Assembly (NCBI GenBank): GCA_963758505.1
Contig: CAVWVJ010000001.1
Location: 558,001 to 622,000, forward strand
Source of the DNA: Korobacter sp963758505
GTDB taxonomy: Bacteria; Acidobacteriota; Terriglobia; Terriglobales; Acidobacteriaceae
Direction of reading: 5' to 3'
Length of the DNA stretch: 64,000 nt
Shown: one piece after another, positions 55,880-64,000 of the stretch
Position numbering within the stretch: the first letter of the stretch is position 1
How the letters are laid out: each line of letters opens with the position of its first letter
Translations under genes and position numbers: made by a program
Notes under the pieces: generated by a model
Seen by the model: only the letters and a program-made list of their open reading frames with translations
Database searches by the model: none
What the model was told of the DNA's origin: nothing

Positions 55880-55951
55880 AAAGGGCTCCTCAGATTGTTT
55901 TTTTGCCTCCCGGCCTTCGGGAAGCTTGCATCTGTTATTAACTGTAGTGCA

Positions 55952-55961
55952 AAATATATTT
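55952..55961. promoter_or_regulatory. AT-rich palindrome in the fasciclin/regulator divergent region
   Basis: AAATATATTT is a perfect 10-bp palindrome in an otherwise GC-rich sequence, between the fasciclin start (55879) and the XRE-cupin start (56036). It could be an operator for the adjacent regulator or part of a promoter. Short AT palindromes arise easily by chance. Confidence 0.3.
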
Positions 55962-56035
55962 CGTGACAGGACAAAACAAGGAGCTTTGCTCTTGGTGTCG
56001 GTTCTCTGGGTCAAGCTTGTCCTGCGGAGAAAATC

Positions 56036-56623
56036 ATGGTGAATGAAACCATCGTCAACGGACTGAAGCCTTACCGGATCGGCGAGAAGCTACGGGCTTT
56101 ACGTTTGAAGAAGAAGCTCGGATTGGTCGAACTGGGCAAGCACACGGGACTTTCCCCGGCACTGCTCTCCAAGCTGGAACGCGGCAAGCTTTTTCCCACC
56201 CTGCCGACGCTGCTGCGGATTGCGCTCGTCTTCAGCGTGGGCCTCGACTATTTCTTTTCCGATGAGAGCCGGCGCCACATTGTCTCCGTGGTGCGGAAGG
56301 ACGACCGCTTGCGCTTTCCCGAGCGGCCGAATGCAAAGGATGTAGCGTACTTTTTCGAGAGCCTCGACTTCGCCGCTCCGGAACCCAAGCTCAATGCGTT
56401 CCTCGCGGACTTCGAGCATGTGCCGGCGGAGAGCCTCCGCCTGCATCAGCACCAAGGGGTGGAGTTCCTGCATACGCTCGCGGGCAAACTGGAACTCGTG
56501 ATCGGCGGTATCGCTCACGAGCTGAGTGCGGGAGATTCCATCTATTTCGATTCGTCCGTGCCGCATACCTATCGCAATGCGCAGAAGAAGCCCTGCGCGG
56601 CGCTGGTCGTAACGACGGAGTAG
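56036..56623 (+). CDS. XRE-family regulator with C-terminal cupin
   Basis: 195 residues. HTH_3 domain at about 13-70: 'IGEKLRALRLKKKLGLVELGKHTGLSPALLSKLERGKLFPTLPTLLRIAL'-type arrangement, followed by a cupin_2 barrel ('LHQHQGVEFLHTLAGKLELVIGG', 'LSAGDSIYFDSSVPHTYRN') that may sense a small molecule. It is followed 12 bp later by a cytochrome P450, so the two are probably one operon and the regulator may respond to a P450 substrate. Confidence 0.92.
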   Translation: MVNETIVNGLKPYRIGEKLRALRLKKKLGLVELGKHTGLSPALLSKLERGKLFPTLPTLLRIALVFSVGLDYFFSDESRRHIVSVVRKDDRLRFPERPNAKDVAYFFESLDFAAPEPKLNAFLADFEHVPAESLRLHQHQGVEFLHTLAGKLELVIGGIAHELSAGDSIYFDSSVPHTYRNAQKKPCAALVVTTE

Positions 56624-56635
56624 ATTCCTATCCAG

Positions 56636-58018
56636 ATGAGCACTGAAACCGTGCAACTTCCGTCCGCGCGCCAGTTCCGTTTCCCGGACGGCGTGAAACA
56701 CAACCTTCTTTGGGAGGGTGTGAAGAATCTCGGTCCGATCGACCCGATCCTGTTCTTCGAGCGCCTCAAACGCGAGTTCGGCAAGGTCGCTTCCTACCGC
56801 GTTGGACGACAGAGGGTCGTGTTCCTCGCCGATCCTGAGCTGATCCGCGAGGTGCTGGTGGTGCAGAACGACAACTTCGTGAAGGGTGAGCCGGTGCAGC
56901 GCACCCGGATGTTGCTCGGCAATGGCATGATCACCGCCGAGCGCGCGGATTGGCGGACGCAACGCCTGGCCGCGCAGCCGGCGTTTCATCGCCAGCGGAT
57001 CAAACGTTACGCAGACGAAATCGTGGAGATCACCATCCGGGCACGCGACCAGATCATCCCCGGTGAGCCATTCGATATCACGCAGCTCCTGATGGAACTC
57101 GCGCTCAAGATTGTCGCGAAGACGTTGTTCGACACGGAACTCCTGGCGGAGGCGTCCGTGGTCGCTCGCGAGATCACCAACATCATGGACGTTTACAACT
57201 TCATGATGGTTCTGCCCGCTCCGCAACTGCTGCTGCACTTTCCATTTCCGCAGATCGTGGCGTTCCATAAAGCGCGGCGTCGCGTGGACGCCACCGTGCA
57301 TCGCATGATCGACGAACACCTGCATGGTCCCAAGCGCCAAAGCGGCGACCTGCTCTCGATGATGATCGATTCCATGCCCAACGTGGAAACCGAAGAAGGG
57401 AAGGAGCAACTGCGCGACCAGGTGGTCACGATCTTTCTTGCCGGCTTCGAAACGACGGCGAATGCGCTGGCCTGGACCATCCGCCTACTCGGTGAACATC
57501 CTGAAGTTGAGCAGCGCCTGACGGCTGAAATCGATTCGGTCCTGAACGGCCGCACCGCCGCCGTCGAGGATGTTCCGCAATTGCCGTACACCGAGATGGT
57601 GCTGGCGGAATCCATGCGACTGTATCCACCCGCGTGGGCACAGGTGCGGCAGTCGCTCGCCGATTTCCATCTCGGGGAATACTTTTTACCCGCCGGGACC
57701 ACGGTGGTGATGAGCCAGTGGATCATGCACCGCAGCGAGGAGTTCTTTCCCGACCCGTTGCGCTTCGATCCCGAGCGCTTCCGCCCGGAAGCGAAGGCGG
57801 GTCGCCCGAAATTCGCATATTTCCCGTTCGGCGGCGGCGCGCGTCAGTGCATCGGCGAAGCCTTCGCCTGGATGGAAGGAGCATTGGTTTTAGCCACGCT
57901 GCTGCAACGCTGCAGCTTCCGGCTTGTACCTGGACAAAAATTTGCGCCGCAGCCTCTGATTACCCTGCGGCCCAAACATGGAGTACGCGTCATCGCGGAA
58001 GCGCGACGGTCCTCCTGA
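56636..58018 (+). CDS. Cytochrome P450
   Basis: 460 residues. I-helix 'AGFETT' (269-274), ExxR at Glu325 ('LAESMRLYPP'), and the heme loop 'FPFGGGARQCIGEAFA' with proximal Cys405. The 'EHPEVEQRLTAEID' segment is typical of the CYP102/CYP4-like clan. No ferredoxin or reductase gene is nearby, so redox partners come from elsewhere. Function unknown: oxidation of a lipid or other hydrophobic small molecule is likely. Probably co-transcribed with the XRE-cupin gene. Confidence 0.94.
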   Translation: MSTETVQLPSARQFRFPDGVKHNLLWEGVKNLGPIDPILFFERLKREFGKVASYRVGRQRVVFLADPELIREVLVVQNDNFVKGEPVQRTRMLLGNGMITAERADWRTQRLAAQPAFHRQRIKRYADEIVEITIRARDQIIPGEPFDITQLLMELALKIVAKTLFDTELLAEASVVAREITNIMDVYNFMMVLPAPQLLLHFPFPQIVAFHKARRRVDATVHRMIDEHLHGPKRQSGDLLSMMIDSMPNVETEEGKEQLRDQVVTIFLAGFETTANALAWTIRLLGEHPEVEQRLTAEIDSVLNGRTAAVEDVPQLPYTEMVLAESMRLYPPAWAQVRQSLADFHLGEYFLPAGTTVVMSQWIMHRSEEFFPDPLRFDPERFRPEAKAGRPKFAYFPFGGGARQCIGEAFAWMEGALVLATLLQRCSFRLVPGQKFAPQPLITLRPKHGVRVIAEARRSS

Positions 58019-58039
58019 GAGGCCCTTCTACTGCATCGG

Positions 58040-59056
58040 TCAATTGCCCATCTTCAACACTGCCCGAAAGCGCACTTCACCTTTCATCATGCGTCCGTAA
58101 GCTTCATCCACTTTTTCCAGCGGATAGACCTCATTCATCGACCGCACTCCTGCCAAAACGCTGAACCGGAGCGTGTCCTGTGAATCGATCGAGGTCCCGG
58201 AGTACCAACCTGAAACCGACTGGCGGTAGGTAAGCATCTGGAGAGGATTCACGTTGAGCGAGGGAACGGCGCCGATCAGCATCATGGTGCCCCGCGCTCC
58301 AAGTCCGCCGAGTACCGACTCCATCGCATCGGCAGCGGTCACGGTGGCGAGGATCACCTTCGCTCCGCCCAGTTTCTGCAGCTCCTTCGCCGGGTCTTGC
58401 GTCTGGCTATCGATGTAATGGGCGGCTCCGAGCTGCTTTGCCAACTCTTCCTTATCTTTCCCGCGAGCGATTGCGACGGTGCGGTATCCGGACTTCGCAG
58501 CGAACTGGACGCCAAGGTGCCCTAAGCCGCCGATGCCGTGAACCGCTACCAATTCGCCGGGCTTCGCTCCGCTGTTGCGCAGGCAGTTGTAGGTGGTCAC
58601 TCCGGCGCACATCAGCGGCGCGGCATCTTCCGGCGAGAGATCGTCCGGCACGAGTGCCAGAGCTTCGGAACGCGCGATCATGTATTCCGCATAACCGCCG
58701 TCGCTCGTCAGGCCGGTGATGATCGTCTCGGTCTGGCAGGCGAAAAAATCGCCGCGGCGGCAGTTCTCGCAATAGCCGCAATTGCCGCCATGCCATCCGA
58801 CCCCGACGCGCTGCCCCTTCTTCCAGGCGCGCACGTTGTCACCGACGGCATCGATCACGCCCACCGCTTCGTGTCCAGGCACTCGGGGATACTGCACCGG
58901 CATGAGTCCTTCCTTCACAATCGAATCGCTATGGCAGACTCCGCAGGCCTCCACTTTGATCCGCACTGTGCCCGGGCCGGGCTGCGGGATTTCACGTTCG
59001 ACGATTTCAAAGGGTCCACGAGCACGAGAAACTTGAATTACACGCATCTTCGCCAT
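58040..59056 (-). CDS. Zinc-dependent alcohol dehydrogenase (MDR family)
   Basis: 338 residues. Catalytic zinc ligands in 'CGVCHSD' (Cys41) and 'GHEAVG' (His62, Glu63). Structural zinc Cys93, 96, 99 and 107 in 'GNCGYCENCRRGDFFAC'. NAD(P)-binding 'GIGGLGHLGVQFA'. It oxidises alcohols or reduces aldehydes; specificity is unknown. Convergent with the P450 gene, 21 bp apart. Confidence 0.93.
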   Translation of the reverse strand: MAKMRVIQVSRARGPFEIVEREIPQPGPGTVRIKVEACGVCHSDSIVKEGLMPVQYPRVPGHEAVGVIDAVGDNVRAWKKGQRVGVGWHGGNCGYCENCRRGDFFACQTETIITGLTSDGGYAEYMIARSEALALVPDDLSPEDAAPLMCAGVTTYNCLRNSGAKPGELVAVHGIGGLGHLGVQFAAKSGYRTVAIARGKDKEELAKQLGAAHYIDSQTQDPAKELQKLGGAKVILATVTAADAMESVLGGLGARGTMMLIGAVPSLNVNPLQMLTYRQSVSGWYSGTSIDSQDTLRFSVLAGVRSMNEVYPLEKVDEAYGRMMKGEVRFRAVLKMGN

Positions 59057-59106
59057 GATTTCTCCAGAAACGATTGTCCGAACTTGATGGAAGGCCGAGC
59101 AGTTTG

Positions 59107-60207
59107 CTATGCGGCTTCAGCGCGGAAGAAACGATCGGCCAGGGTGCCGCCCATTTTCATCAGCGGCTTCTCGATCCAGTGAAAGCAAGCCACTGGAATG
59201 AGGATGGCTCCGGCCAGGAACACGCTCCACACGACGAAGCGCGGCATCCAGCGGGCGCAGATACGGAACGCGAACCACAGGATGACGATATTGCTTAGAT
59301 AAATCCCGTAAGAATAGGTCGCAATCCATTTCGCGGCGCGCGCCAGCCACTCTGTCTGGATCTGTGCAAAGAAGGGAACGCTCAAGCCGAGCAGCAGGCA
59401 CGCCATCCAGCCATACCGCTGTCGCTCAAAGGCCAGGTAAACATTGAGGACGGCCACGATCGTCAGCGGCCACAGCCATCCCGGCAGAAGCGGCCGCGAC
59501 CTCTGGGCTATCTGGTAAGCGACTGCCCCGCCAAGGAAGCAGGGAACGAAGACGATGACATCGAGCCGCCACAGTACGTGCCCGCTGCTGCGGAAGGGAA
59601 GATACGACACCGCACCGAGCACGGCAACGCCCCAGAGGACTAGCAGAAACGTAGGCGAGATCCGCCGAACCAGGTAGAAGACAAGCGGCAGCAGGAGGTA
59701 CATCTGGACCTCGAGCGGTAAGCTCCACAGCGGTCCGAACATGCACACGGTCCCCATCACGTTCTGTGCGAGCAGCAGGTTCCCGAGCACCGTGTGGAAA
59801 TCATGCGGCGCTGTTCCCGAACCCCATACGTCCTGCGGCACATTGCAGAGATACACCAGCAGAACGAAGAACACCGCCAGCGGATAAATGCGGAACATGC
59901 GCCTGCAATAAAAGTGAAGCACCCGCCGCATCCCGTGAATGGGGGTACGTTCCAGCGACATCAACAGCACCAGGCAGGTGTGGACAAAGAAAAAGTAAAC
60001 GCCGACGCGACCGAGGTCGGCTGGGCTGAAAAATGCAATGCGCTGGATTCCAAGCGTGAGAAACAGGTGATCGACGAAGACGAACATCACCGCGATGGCG
60101 CGAAGAAAATCCAGGTTCGCCGACGTTGCCGTCAGCTTTGGCCGGGTGAGCTCCACGATGGACCCTGGGGCCGTTGCGCTCATGCGCGGATCGCGATCGA
60201 CAGGCAT
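59107..60207 (-). CDS. Acyltransferase family 3 membrane protein
   Basis: 366 residues, about ten TM segments. It has the acyltransferase-3 (OafA-like) opening 'LDFLRAIAVMFVFVDHLFL' and an 'RRMFRIYPLAV' arginine loop. The C-terminal part has 'WIATYSYGIYLSNIVILW' and 'HWIEKPLM'. Such enzymes O-acylate sugars, glycans or lipids at the inner membrane. The start may instead be the second Met (60183). No glycan genes are next to it. Confidence 0.88.
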   Translation of the reverse strand: MPVDRDPRMSATAPGSIVELTRPKLTATSANLDFLRAIAVMFVFVDHLFLTLGIQRIAFFSPADLGRVGVYFFFVHTCLVLLMSLERTPIHGMRRVLHFYCRRMFRIYPLAVFFVLLVYLCNVPQDVWGSGTAPHDFHTVLGNLLLAQNVMGTVCMFGPLWSLPLEVQMYLLLPLVFYLVRRISPTFLLVLWGVAVLGAVSYLPFRSSGHVLWRLDVIVFVPCFLGGAVAYQIAQRSRPLLPGWLWPLTIVAVLNVYLAFERQRYGWMACLLLGLSVPFFAQIQTEWLARAAKWIATYSYGIYLSNIVILWFAFRICARWMPRFVVWSVFLAGAILIPVACFHWIEKPLMKMGGTLADRFFRAEAA

Positions 60208-60388
60208 TCCACGGTTGGAAGCCTATCGATGCCCTGTAGGTTTCTTCTCTCGAGCACTTACTAGGATAACAAATGAGATAACCGGAATTCTGCTATGGTA
60301 CTGAGATGTATGGGCTGGCACTCGCCCGCTGGTGGGAATGGGACTGAAAGGGAAGGGCTTCAGTCCTGAGGCACAAAGGAGCCTGTCG

Positions 60389-61531
60389 ATGAGCAGGAAG
60401 ATAGTTGGCGCGCACGAGATGCACGCCATTGATGGCGAACGCAGCGCAGCCGTGGTTCGAACCGTACGCCAGACATCTCCGGTCATGGCCGACGCGCTGA
60501 CCGACTATGCCTTTGGCGAGATCTTCGCGCGGGCCGAACTCGGCCGCCGGGAACGAGAACTGGTCACCTGCGGCATCCTGGGGGCCATCGGCGGAGCCGA
60601 GACGCAACTCCGTGTTCATCTGAGCGCCGCTTTGCGCACCGGCGTCGATCCTGACGAACTCATCGCGCTCTGCGAACACGTAACTCCGTACGCCGGATTT
60701 CCCCGCGCCCTCAATGCCCTGCGCGAAGCGCGTGCCATTCTCAAAGAGCACAAGGCTTCTCATCCAAACTTGCCGAAGAAGGTGAATCTCTCCGATCACG
60801 AGACCCTCGTATCGGAAACCGGTAAAGGCGAACCTATCGTTCTTCTGCATGCCATTGGCCTGGATTGGCGCATGTGGCGCGACGCCATCGTTCCCCTGGC
60901 AAAGCACTATCGCGTGATCGCTTACGATCTGCGCGGACATGGCTATGCCGCTCCTGCCCCGAAGCCGCTCTCGATCAAACGATGGGCGGAAGACTTGTTG
61001 CATCTTGCCGATCATCTCAAGCTGGAGAAATTTCACCTCGCAGGGCTCTCCCTGGGCGGCAGTGTTGCGCTTGAATTCGCGCTCGCGCACCAGGATCGCC
61101 TGAAGTCCCTCAACGTAATTGCTACCTCGGTGCATGGATCGAAGGACACCTTCCTGGAGCGTGCGCACGACGCCGAAAAGCAGGGAATGGAAGCGCAAGT
61201 TGGTCCAACGCTGATCCGCTGGTTCACCCCGGAGTGGCTCGCCGTCAACGGATGGGCGGTACGCTACTCCCGCGAACGCATTCTGCGCGCCATGATGGAG
61301 AACTGGGCTGGCGCTTGGCGCGCCATCGCCGATCCGCACCTGTTCGAACGCCTGCAGGAAATCAAGGTTGCGACCCGTCTGATCGCCGCTGAACTCGACA
61401 AGAGCGCAACCCTCGATTCCATGCGCGAGATGGCCAAGAAAATCCACAAAGCCAAGCTGCAGGTGATCGAAGGCGCCAGCCACATGGTGAGCCTGATGCG
61501 TCCGACGGAACTGGCGGACGCACTCGTTTAG
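60389..61531 (+). CDS. Carboxymuconolactone decarboxylase-like / alpha-beta hydrolase fusion
   Basis: 380 residues from ATG 60389, chosen for AAAGGAG 7 nt upstream; the frame is open from 60332. Residues about 1-115 are a CMD/AhpD-like helical domain ('GEIFARAELGRRERELVTCGILGAIGGAETQLRVH'). Residues 130-380 are an alpha/beta hydrolase of the 3-oxoadipate enol-lactonase kind: 'EPIVLLHAIGLDWRMW', nucleophile Ser221 in 'GLSLGGS', His in 'EGASHMV'. PcaL-type fusions combine the same domains, but as I recall with the hydrolase first; here the order is reversed. No other pca genes are in the window. Confidence 0.85.
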   Translation: MSRKIVGAHEMHAIDGERSAAVVRTVRQTSPVMADALTDYAFGEIFARAELGRRERELVTCGILGAIGGAETQLRVHLSAALRTGVDPDELIALCEHVTPYAGFPRALNALREARAILKEHKASHPNLPKKVNLSDHETLVSETGKGEPIVLLHAIGLDWRMWRDAIVPLAKHYRVIAYDLRGHGYAAPAPKPLSIKRWAEDLLHLADHLKLEKFHLAGLSLGGSVALEFALAHQDRLKSLNVIATSVHGSKDTFLERAHDAEKQGMEAQVGPTLIRWFTPEWLAVNGWAVRYSRERILRAMMENWAGAWRAIADPHLFERLQEIKVATRLIAAELDKSATLDSMREMAKKIHKAKLQVIEGASHMVSLMRPTELADALV

Positions 61532-61539
61532 TCGAAAAG

Positions 61540-61561
61540 AAAAAGCCGCCCTTGGGGCGGC
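61540..61561 (-). terminator. Rho-independent terminator, minus-strand gene at 61586
   Basis: Stem GCCGCCC / GGGCGGC (61545-61551, 61555-61561). Read on the minus strand it is followed by TTTTTCTTTTC. It lies 24 bp after the DUF4440-type stop and 13 bp after the convergent plus-strand stop, so it may serve both. Confidence 0.8.
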
Positions 61562-61585
61562 AATGACGCGCAATTCTGTTCCTGC

Positions 61586-62047
61586 TTACGAAACTTTTGT
61601 TACCTCAGATCGCACCGCTTGCCACTTTCCGTTCTTCTTCTGGAAGACATCCATCCAAACATACTTGCCGCTGGTGTCTTTTCCTTTGTAGGCGCTTTTC
61701 TCGTTATCGCTGCCCTGCACGATCCCGATATCGCCGGAGACGAGCACGTCCAAGTCGCCTACCTCCACCGACTCATATTTCTGATCGCCGGAGGTAAAGG
61801 TGGCAAGATACTGCTGCTTGGTCATCTTCGTGCCGTCCGGCCCGAACGCGGACCAGTCGTCGGCGATAAACGTGGACATTTTGGCGGTATCTCCCGCTTT
61901 TTGCGCTTCCGTCCACTCGTGTTCCAATTGCTTTAATTGGTCAGCCGTGGAGCCGCCTTTCGATGCTTTCTTTGTTCCCGCATCTTGCGCCAGCGCGATC
62001 CCCATCCACAGGGACATCATCAACAAAAGCCCGATTGCTTTTTTCAT
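61586..62047 (-). CDS. Secreted SnoaL/DUF4440-type (NTF2-like) protein
   Basis: 153 residues, start preceded by AGAGGAAA. Signal peptide 'MKKAIGLLLMMSLWMGIALA', then an NTF2-like fold: 'LKQLEHEWTEAQKAGDTAKMSTFIADDW', 'DLDVLVSGDIGIVQGSDNE' and 'WMDVFQKKNGKWQAVRSEVTKV'. The DUF4440/SnoaL family has enzymatic and non-enzymatic members; the function here cannot be assigned. Confidence 0.87.
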   Translation of the reverse strand: MKKAIGLLLMMSLWMGIALAQDAGTKKASKGGSTADQLKQLEHEWTEAQKAGDTAKMSTFIADDWSAFGPDGTKMTKQQYLATFTSGDQKYESVEVGDLDVLVSGDIGIVQGSDNEKSAYKGKDTSGKYVWMDVFQKKNGKWQAVRSEVTKVS

Positions 62048-62337
62048 GGGTATTTCCTCTCTCGCGGTTCATTTGTACTGCGTTTCAGTGCAGGGAATGC
62101 GAACCGCGACGACCCGTGGCGGGCGGTACCGGCCTGAGCCTTACGAATATGCGTTGCACCAATGAGATAAGGACCGAAGAAAGGGGGCCGAGGGGCCACG
62201 CGTCGTGCGTTCGTTGGGCTCGAAAGCGTGGTAAGCATACTCCGGCAGGATAAATCTGTACAGGCTTGGTGCATGGGTCTGCGTCCCGCCCCGAAACGTC
62301 GTAAGATCGCTCGACTTCATTCTTTGCTGCGAGGACC

Positions 62338-62826
62338 ATGCAAACTCTGTTTCGTTCCACCATTCTCCTGATCGCACTCACACTATCCGCGCACCTGGCT
62401 TTCGCAGGCGGCAAAGACGTTCCTGTTCCCGCGACGTGTACACCCGAAGTCAATCGCGGCTTGCAGGATCTCATTCGCAGTAATACGCGCCGCGACGTCG
62501 ACAACATCATGGTCTGCGGAATTGCGACACGGAAATCGCAAGTGCGCCGGGGCGGTCCCCACGGCAGCCATCATGTGATCCCGCTTGCAGTGAATTTGCC
62601 GGATGACGGCACCGTCCAGGTGCAGGTTGTGATCAATGACGAGCTCGATGGAGTTGTGACCGCCAATGCCGGGGATCCTGTCTCTGCTTACGGACAGGGC
62701 TACATCGCGCACGGTCCCTGGGCTGCGGGCGTGCACGACGTGCATTGTTCTACTCATCCTTCGGCGAACAACGGCTGGGTCGTAGTCGCGGGTGTCAAGA
62801 CGCCAAGCTCCTGTCCTGCCAACTAA
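62338..62826 (+). CDS. Secreted protein resembling DUF3465
   Basis: 162 residues, signal peptide to about residue 23 ('TILLIALTLSAHLAFAGG'). The mature part has four Cys and the pattern 'GGPHGSHHVIPLAVNLPDDG', 'GDPVSAYGQGYIAHG', 'VHDVHCSTHPSANNGWVVVAG'. The layout (HGSHH, then GDxVxxxGxY, then VHxxHCSTHP..GW) resembles DUF3465, though that match is from memory. Function unknown. It is convergent with the VWFA gene, 5 bp apart. Confidence 0.7.
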   Translation: MQTLFRSTILLIALTLSAHLAFAGGKDVPVPATCTPEVNRGLQDLIRSNTRRDVDNIMVCGIATRKSQVRRGGPHGSHHVIPLAVNLPDDGTVQVQVVINDELDGVVTANAGDPVSAYGQGYIAHGPWAAGVHDVHCSTHPSANNGWVVVAGVKTPSSCPAN

Positions 62827-62831
62827 CCGCT

Positions 62832-63893
62832 CTAGGGTTGTGCGTAATAGCCGGAACGCGTGCGCACCTTGAGCCCCGGTTTGTCCACCTTTACGGTGAG
62901 CGTGTGATACTCATTCGGCTGATCCGCTCTTGCTGCTTCAAAGGAGATCGAGTAGAAACTCTTGGCGTCATCCACACAGGCCGCCATCGCAGCAATAAGA
63001 TCGTTACTTGCATTGAACACTCTTCCGCCACTCTGCACGGCCAACACCTGTAGGCTCAAGTTCGCAGGCTGCACCTGGCCGGGAGAGGCAATCCCTTTCA
63101 CAAATTGCTCGTAGTAGGAGGTCCGGAGCGTACCCGCTTCCACCGCGCCGATGGGATCGATGGAATAGAGCGTGACGTTGGCTTCGCGCATCGCAGTCGA
63201 TTGCGCCACGATGGAATGGAACAACTGCTCCCCTTCCTTACGGGTCAGTTCGACGCCGGGGCCGGAGAGAAATGGCCATCCGGGACTGAACCAGATCATC
63301 AGTTTCCTCCCGGGCCGGGTCTTTTCATACGCCACAAGAGAGGTCAGGGTTTTCAGCGAAAGGTCGTAGCGCTCCGCCGCCCCGAAAAATCCCTGCGAGC
63401 GCGTCAGGTACCGCAGCCGGGTAATGTGCTGGTCGTACAAAGCGACGAGGTCTTTTCCATTGCGGGTCGGACTTTGCTGCACGACCGTGTCGCTATCGGA
63501 GAAGATAACCAGCCGCACCGGTTGCGGGAGTTTCCCATCGTTGGCCAGCAGGAACGTCTTCAATTGGCTTCGTTCGAACGAAACCTGGCTGAACGAGGCA
63601 TTTACCTCATCCACGACCAGCACGATCTCGATATCCGCTGCGGCGCCATCCACTTCACGGAAGGAAAGCAGCTCACGTGGCTGCTTATCGTCGAGGACAA
63701 CCAGGTCCTTTGGCTGAAGTCCGCGCGCGGCAGAGCCCGCCTTATCCGTTACCTGGACCTCCAAGTCGATCTTCCGGCCCGGGTTGATACTGCCCGACAG
63801 GGTGCTTCCTTGCAGCTTTTGCGGGGCTGCCGGCTCTTGCGGCGAGATCGTAGTGAGCGGAAGAAATACAAGGGCGCAAAGAAAGCGGCGCAT
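62832..63893 (-). CDS. VWFA-related secreted protein (acidobacterial type)
   Basis: 353 residues with a signal peptide (FLCALVFLPLTTISPQ). A short N-terminal beta region ('DLEVQVTDKAGSAARGLQPKDLVVLDDKQPRE') is followed by a von Willebrand A-like domain: 'IEIVLVVDEVNASF', where the MIDAS usual DxSxS reads DEVNAS. It ends with 'FYSISFEAARADQPNEYHTLTVKVDKPGLKVRTRSGYYA'. This matches the VWFA-related family common in Acidobacteria. Function unknown, probably binding at the cell surface. The last 107 bases of the window after it show no gene. Confidence 0.88.
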   Translation of the reverse strand: MRRFLCALVFLPLTTISPQEPAAPQKLQGSTLSGSINPGRKIDLEVQVTDKAGSAARGLQPKDLVVLDDKQPRELLSFREVDGAAADIEIVLVVDEVNASFSQVSFERSQLKTFLLANDGKLPQPVRLVIFSDSDTVVQQSPTRNGKDLVALYDQHITRLRYLTRSQGFFGAAERYDLSLKTLTSLVAYEKTRPGRKLMIWFSPGWPFLSGPGVELTRKEGEQLFHSIVAQSTAMREANVTLYSIDPIGAVEAGTLRTSYYEQFVKGIASPGQVQPANLSLQVLAVQSGGRVFNASNDLIAAMAACVDDAKSFYSISFEAARADQPNEYHTLTVKVDKPGLKVRTRSGYYAQP

Positions 63894-64000
63894 GAGAATA
63901 CCTCATCCTAAGGGATGCGGGATACGGGTGACGATTCGAGTCAAGATTTGTATTTCCCGCTCGCAAATTGCCTTTCCCAGAGGCCTCTTTCATACTATGG

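Overview
The window looks like a chromosomal segment of an Acidobacteriota member, most likely class Terriglobia (Koribacter-like). The basis is high GC, three tandem MacB-type permeases of the ADOP kind (acidobacterial duplicated orphan permease), a VWFA-related protein of the acidobacterial type, a DUF885 peptidase-like protein, and dense arrays of intergenic palindromic repeats. This is inference from gene content; no rRNA or tRNA gene is visible.

Layout. 1-4.4 kb: 3' end of an EmrA-type adaptor, its DHA2 MFS pump, and a DUF885 protein. 4.9-10.1 kb: a second tripartite efflux operon (TolC, EmrA-like, EmrB-like, minus strand) with a divergent TetR regulator and a palindromic operator candidate between them. 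10.1-17 kb: TonB, a diacylglycerol-kinase-like enzyme, tyrS, trxA and ETF-ubiquinone oxidoreductase, all minus strand. 17-19.4 kb: a two-gene ABC-2 exporter. 20.3-23.5 kb: a small membrane protein and an OmpR-type two-component pair. 24.9 kb: a small secreted protein behind three 11-bp-spaced direct repeats. 25.4-40.4 kb: a long export/regulation cluster (adaptor, ATPase, three ADOP permeases, second ATPase, TolC, NtrC-like regulator, histidine kinase). 40.4-46.1 kb: a nucleoside-salvage group with secreted adenosine deaminase, hpt, deoC, CNT transporter, purine nucleoside phosphorylase and udk. 46-53 kb: a beta-propeller phosphoesterase, a TPR protein and glycogen phosphorylase. 52.9-64 kb: a DedA-rhodanese fusion with an in-frame TGA, a PNPOx-like protein, SCO1/SenC with a CusF-like domain, fasciclin, an XRE-cupin regulator with a P450, an alcohol dehydrogenase, an acyltransferase, a decarboxylase-hydrolase fusion, and small secreted proteins.

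Main points of interest. (1) The DedA-rhodanese gene has TGA where the family has Cys, 54 further conserved rhodanese codons, and a hairpin just downstream that fits a bacterial SECIS, so it is a candidate selenoprotein (or a recent nonsense mutation). (2) Two families of composite palindromic repeats form tandem arrays between genes from 4.4 to 24.7 kb, and none are seen to the right; a strand-composition switch appears at about the same place. (3) Regulatory candidates: a triple direct repeat beside an OmpR-type pair, a sigma-54-like -24/-12 element before the export cluster whose NtrC-like regulator has GAFTDA instead of GAFTGA, and a TetR operator. (4) The first ADOP permease has a one-base frameshift near its 5' end.
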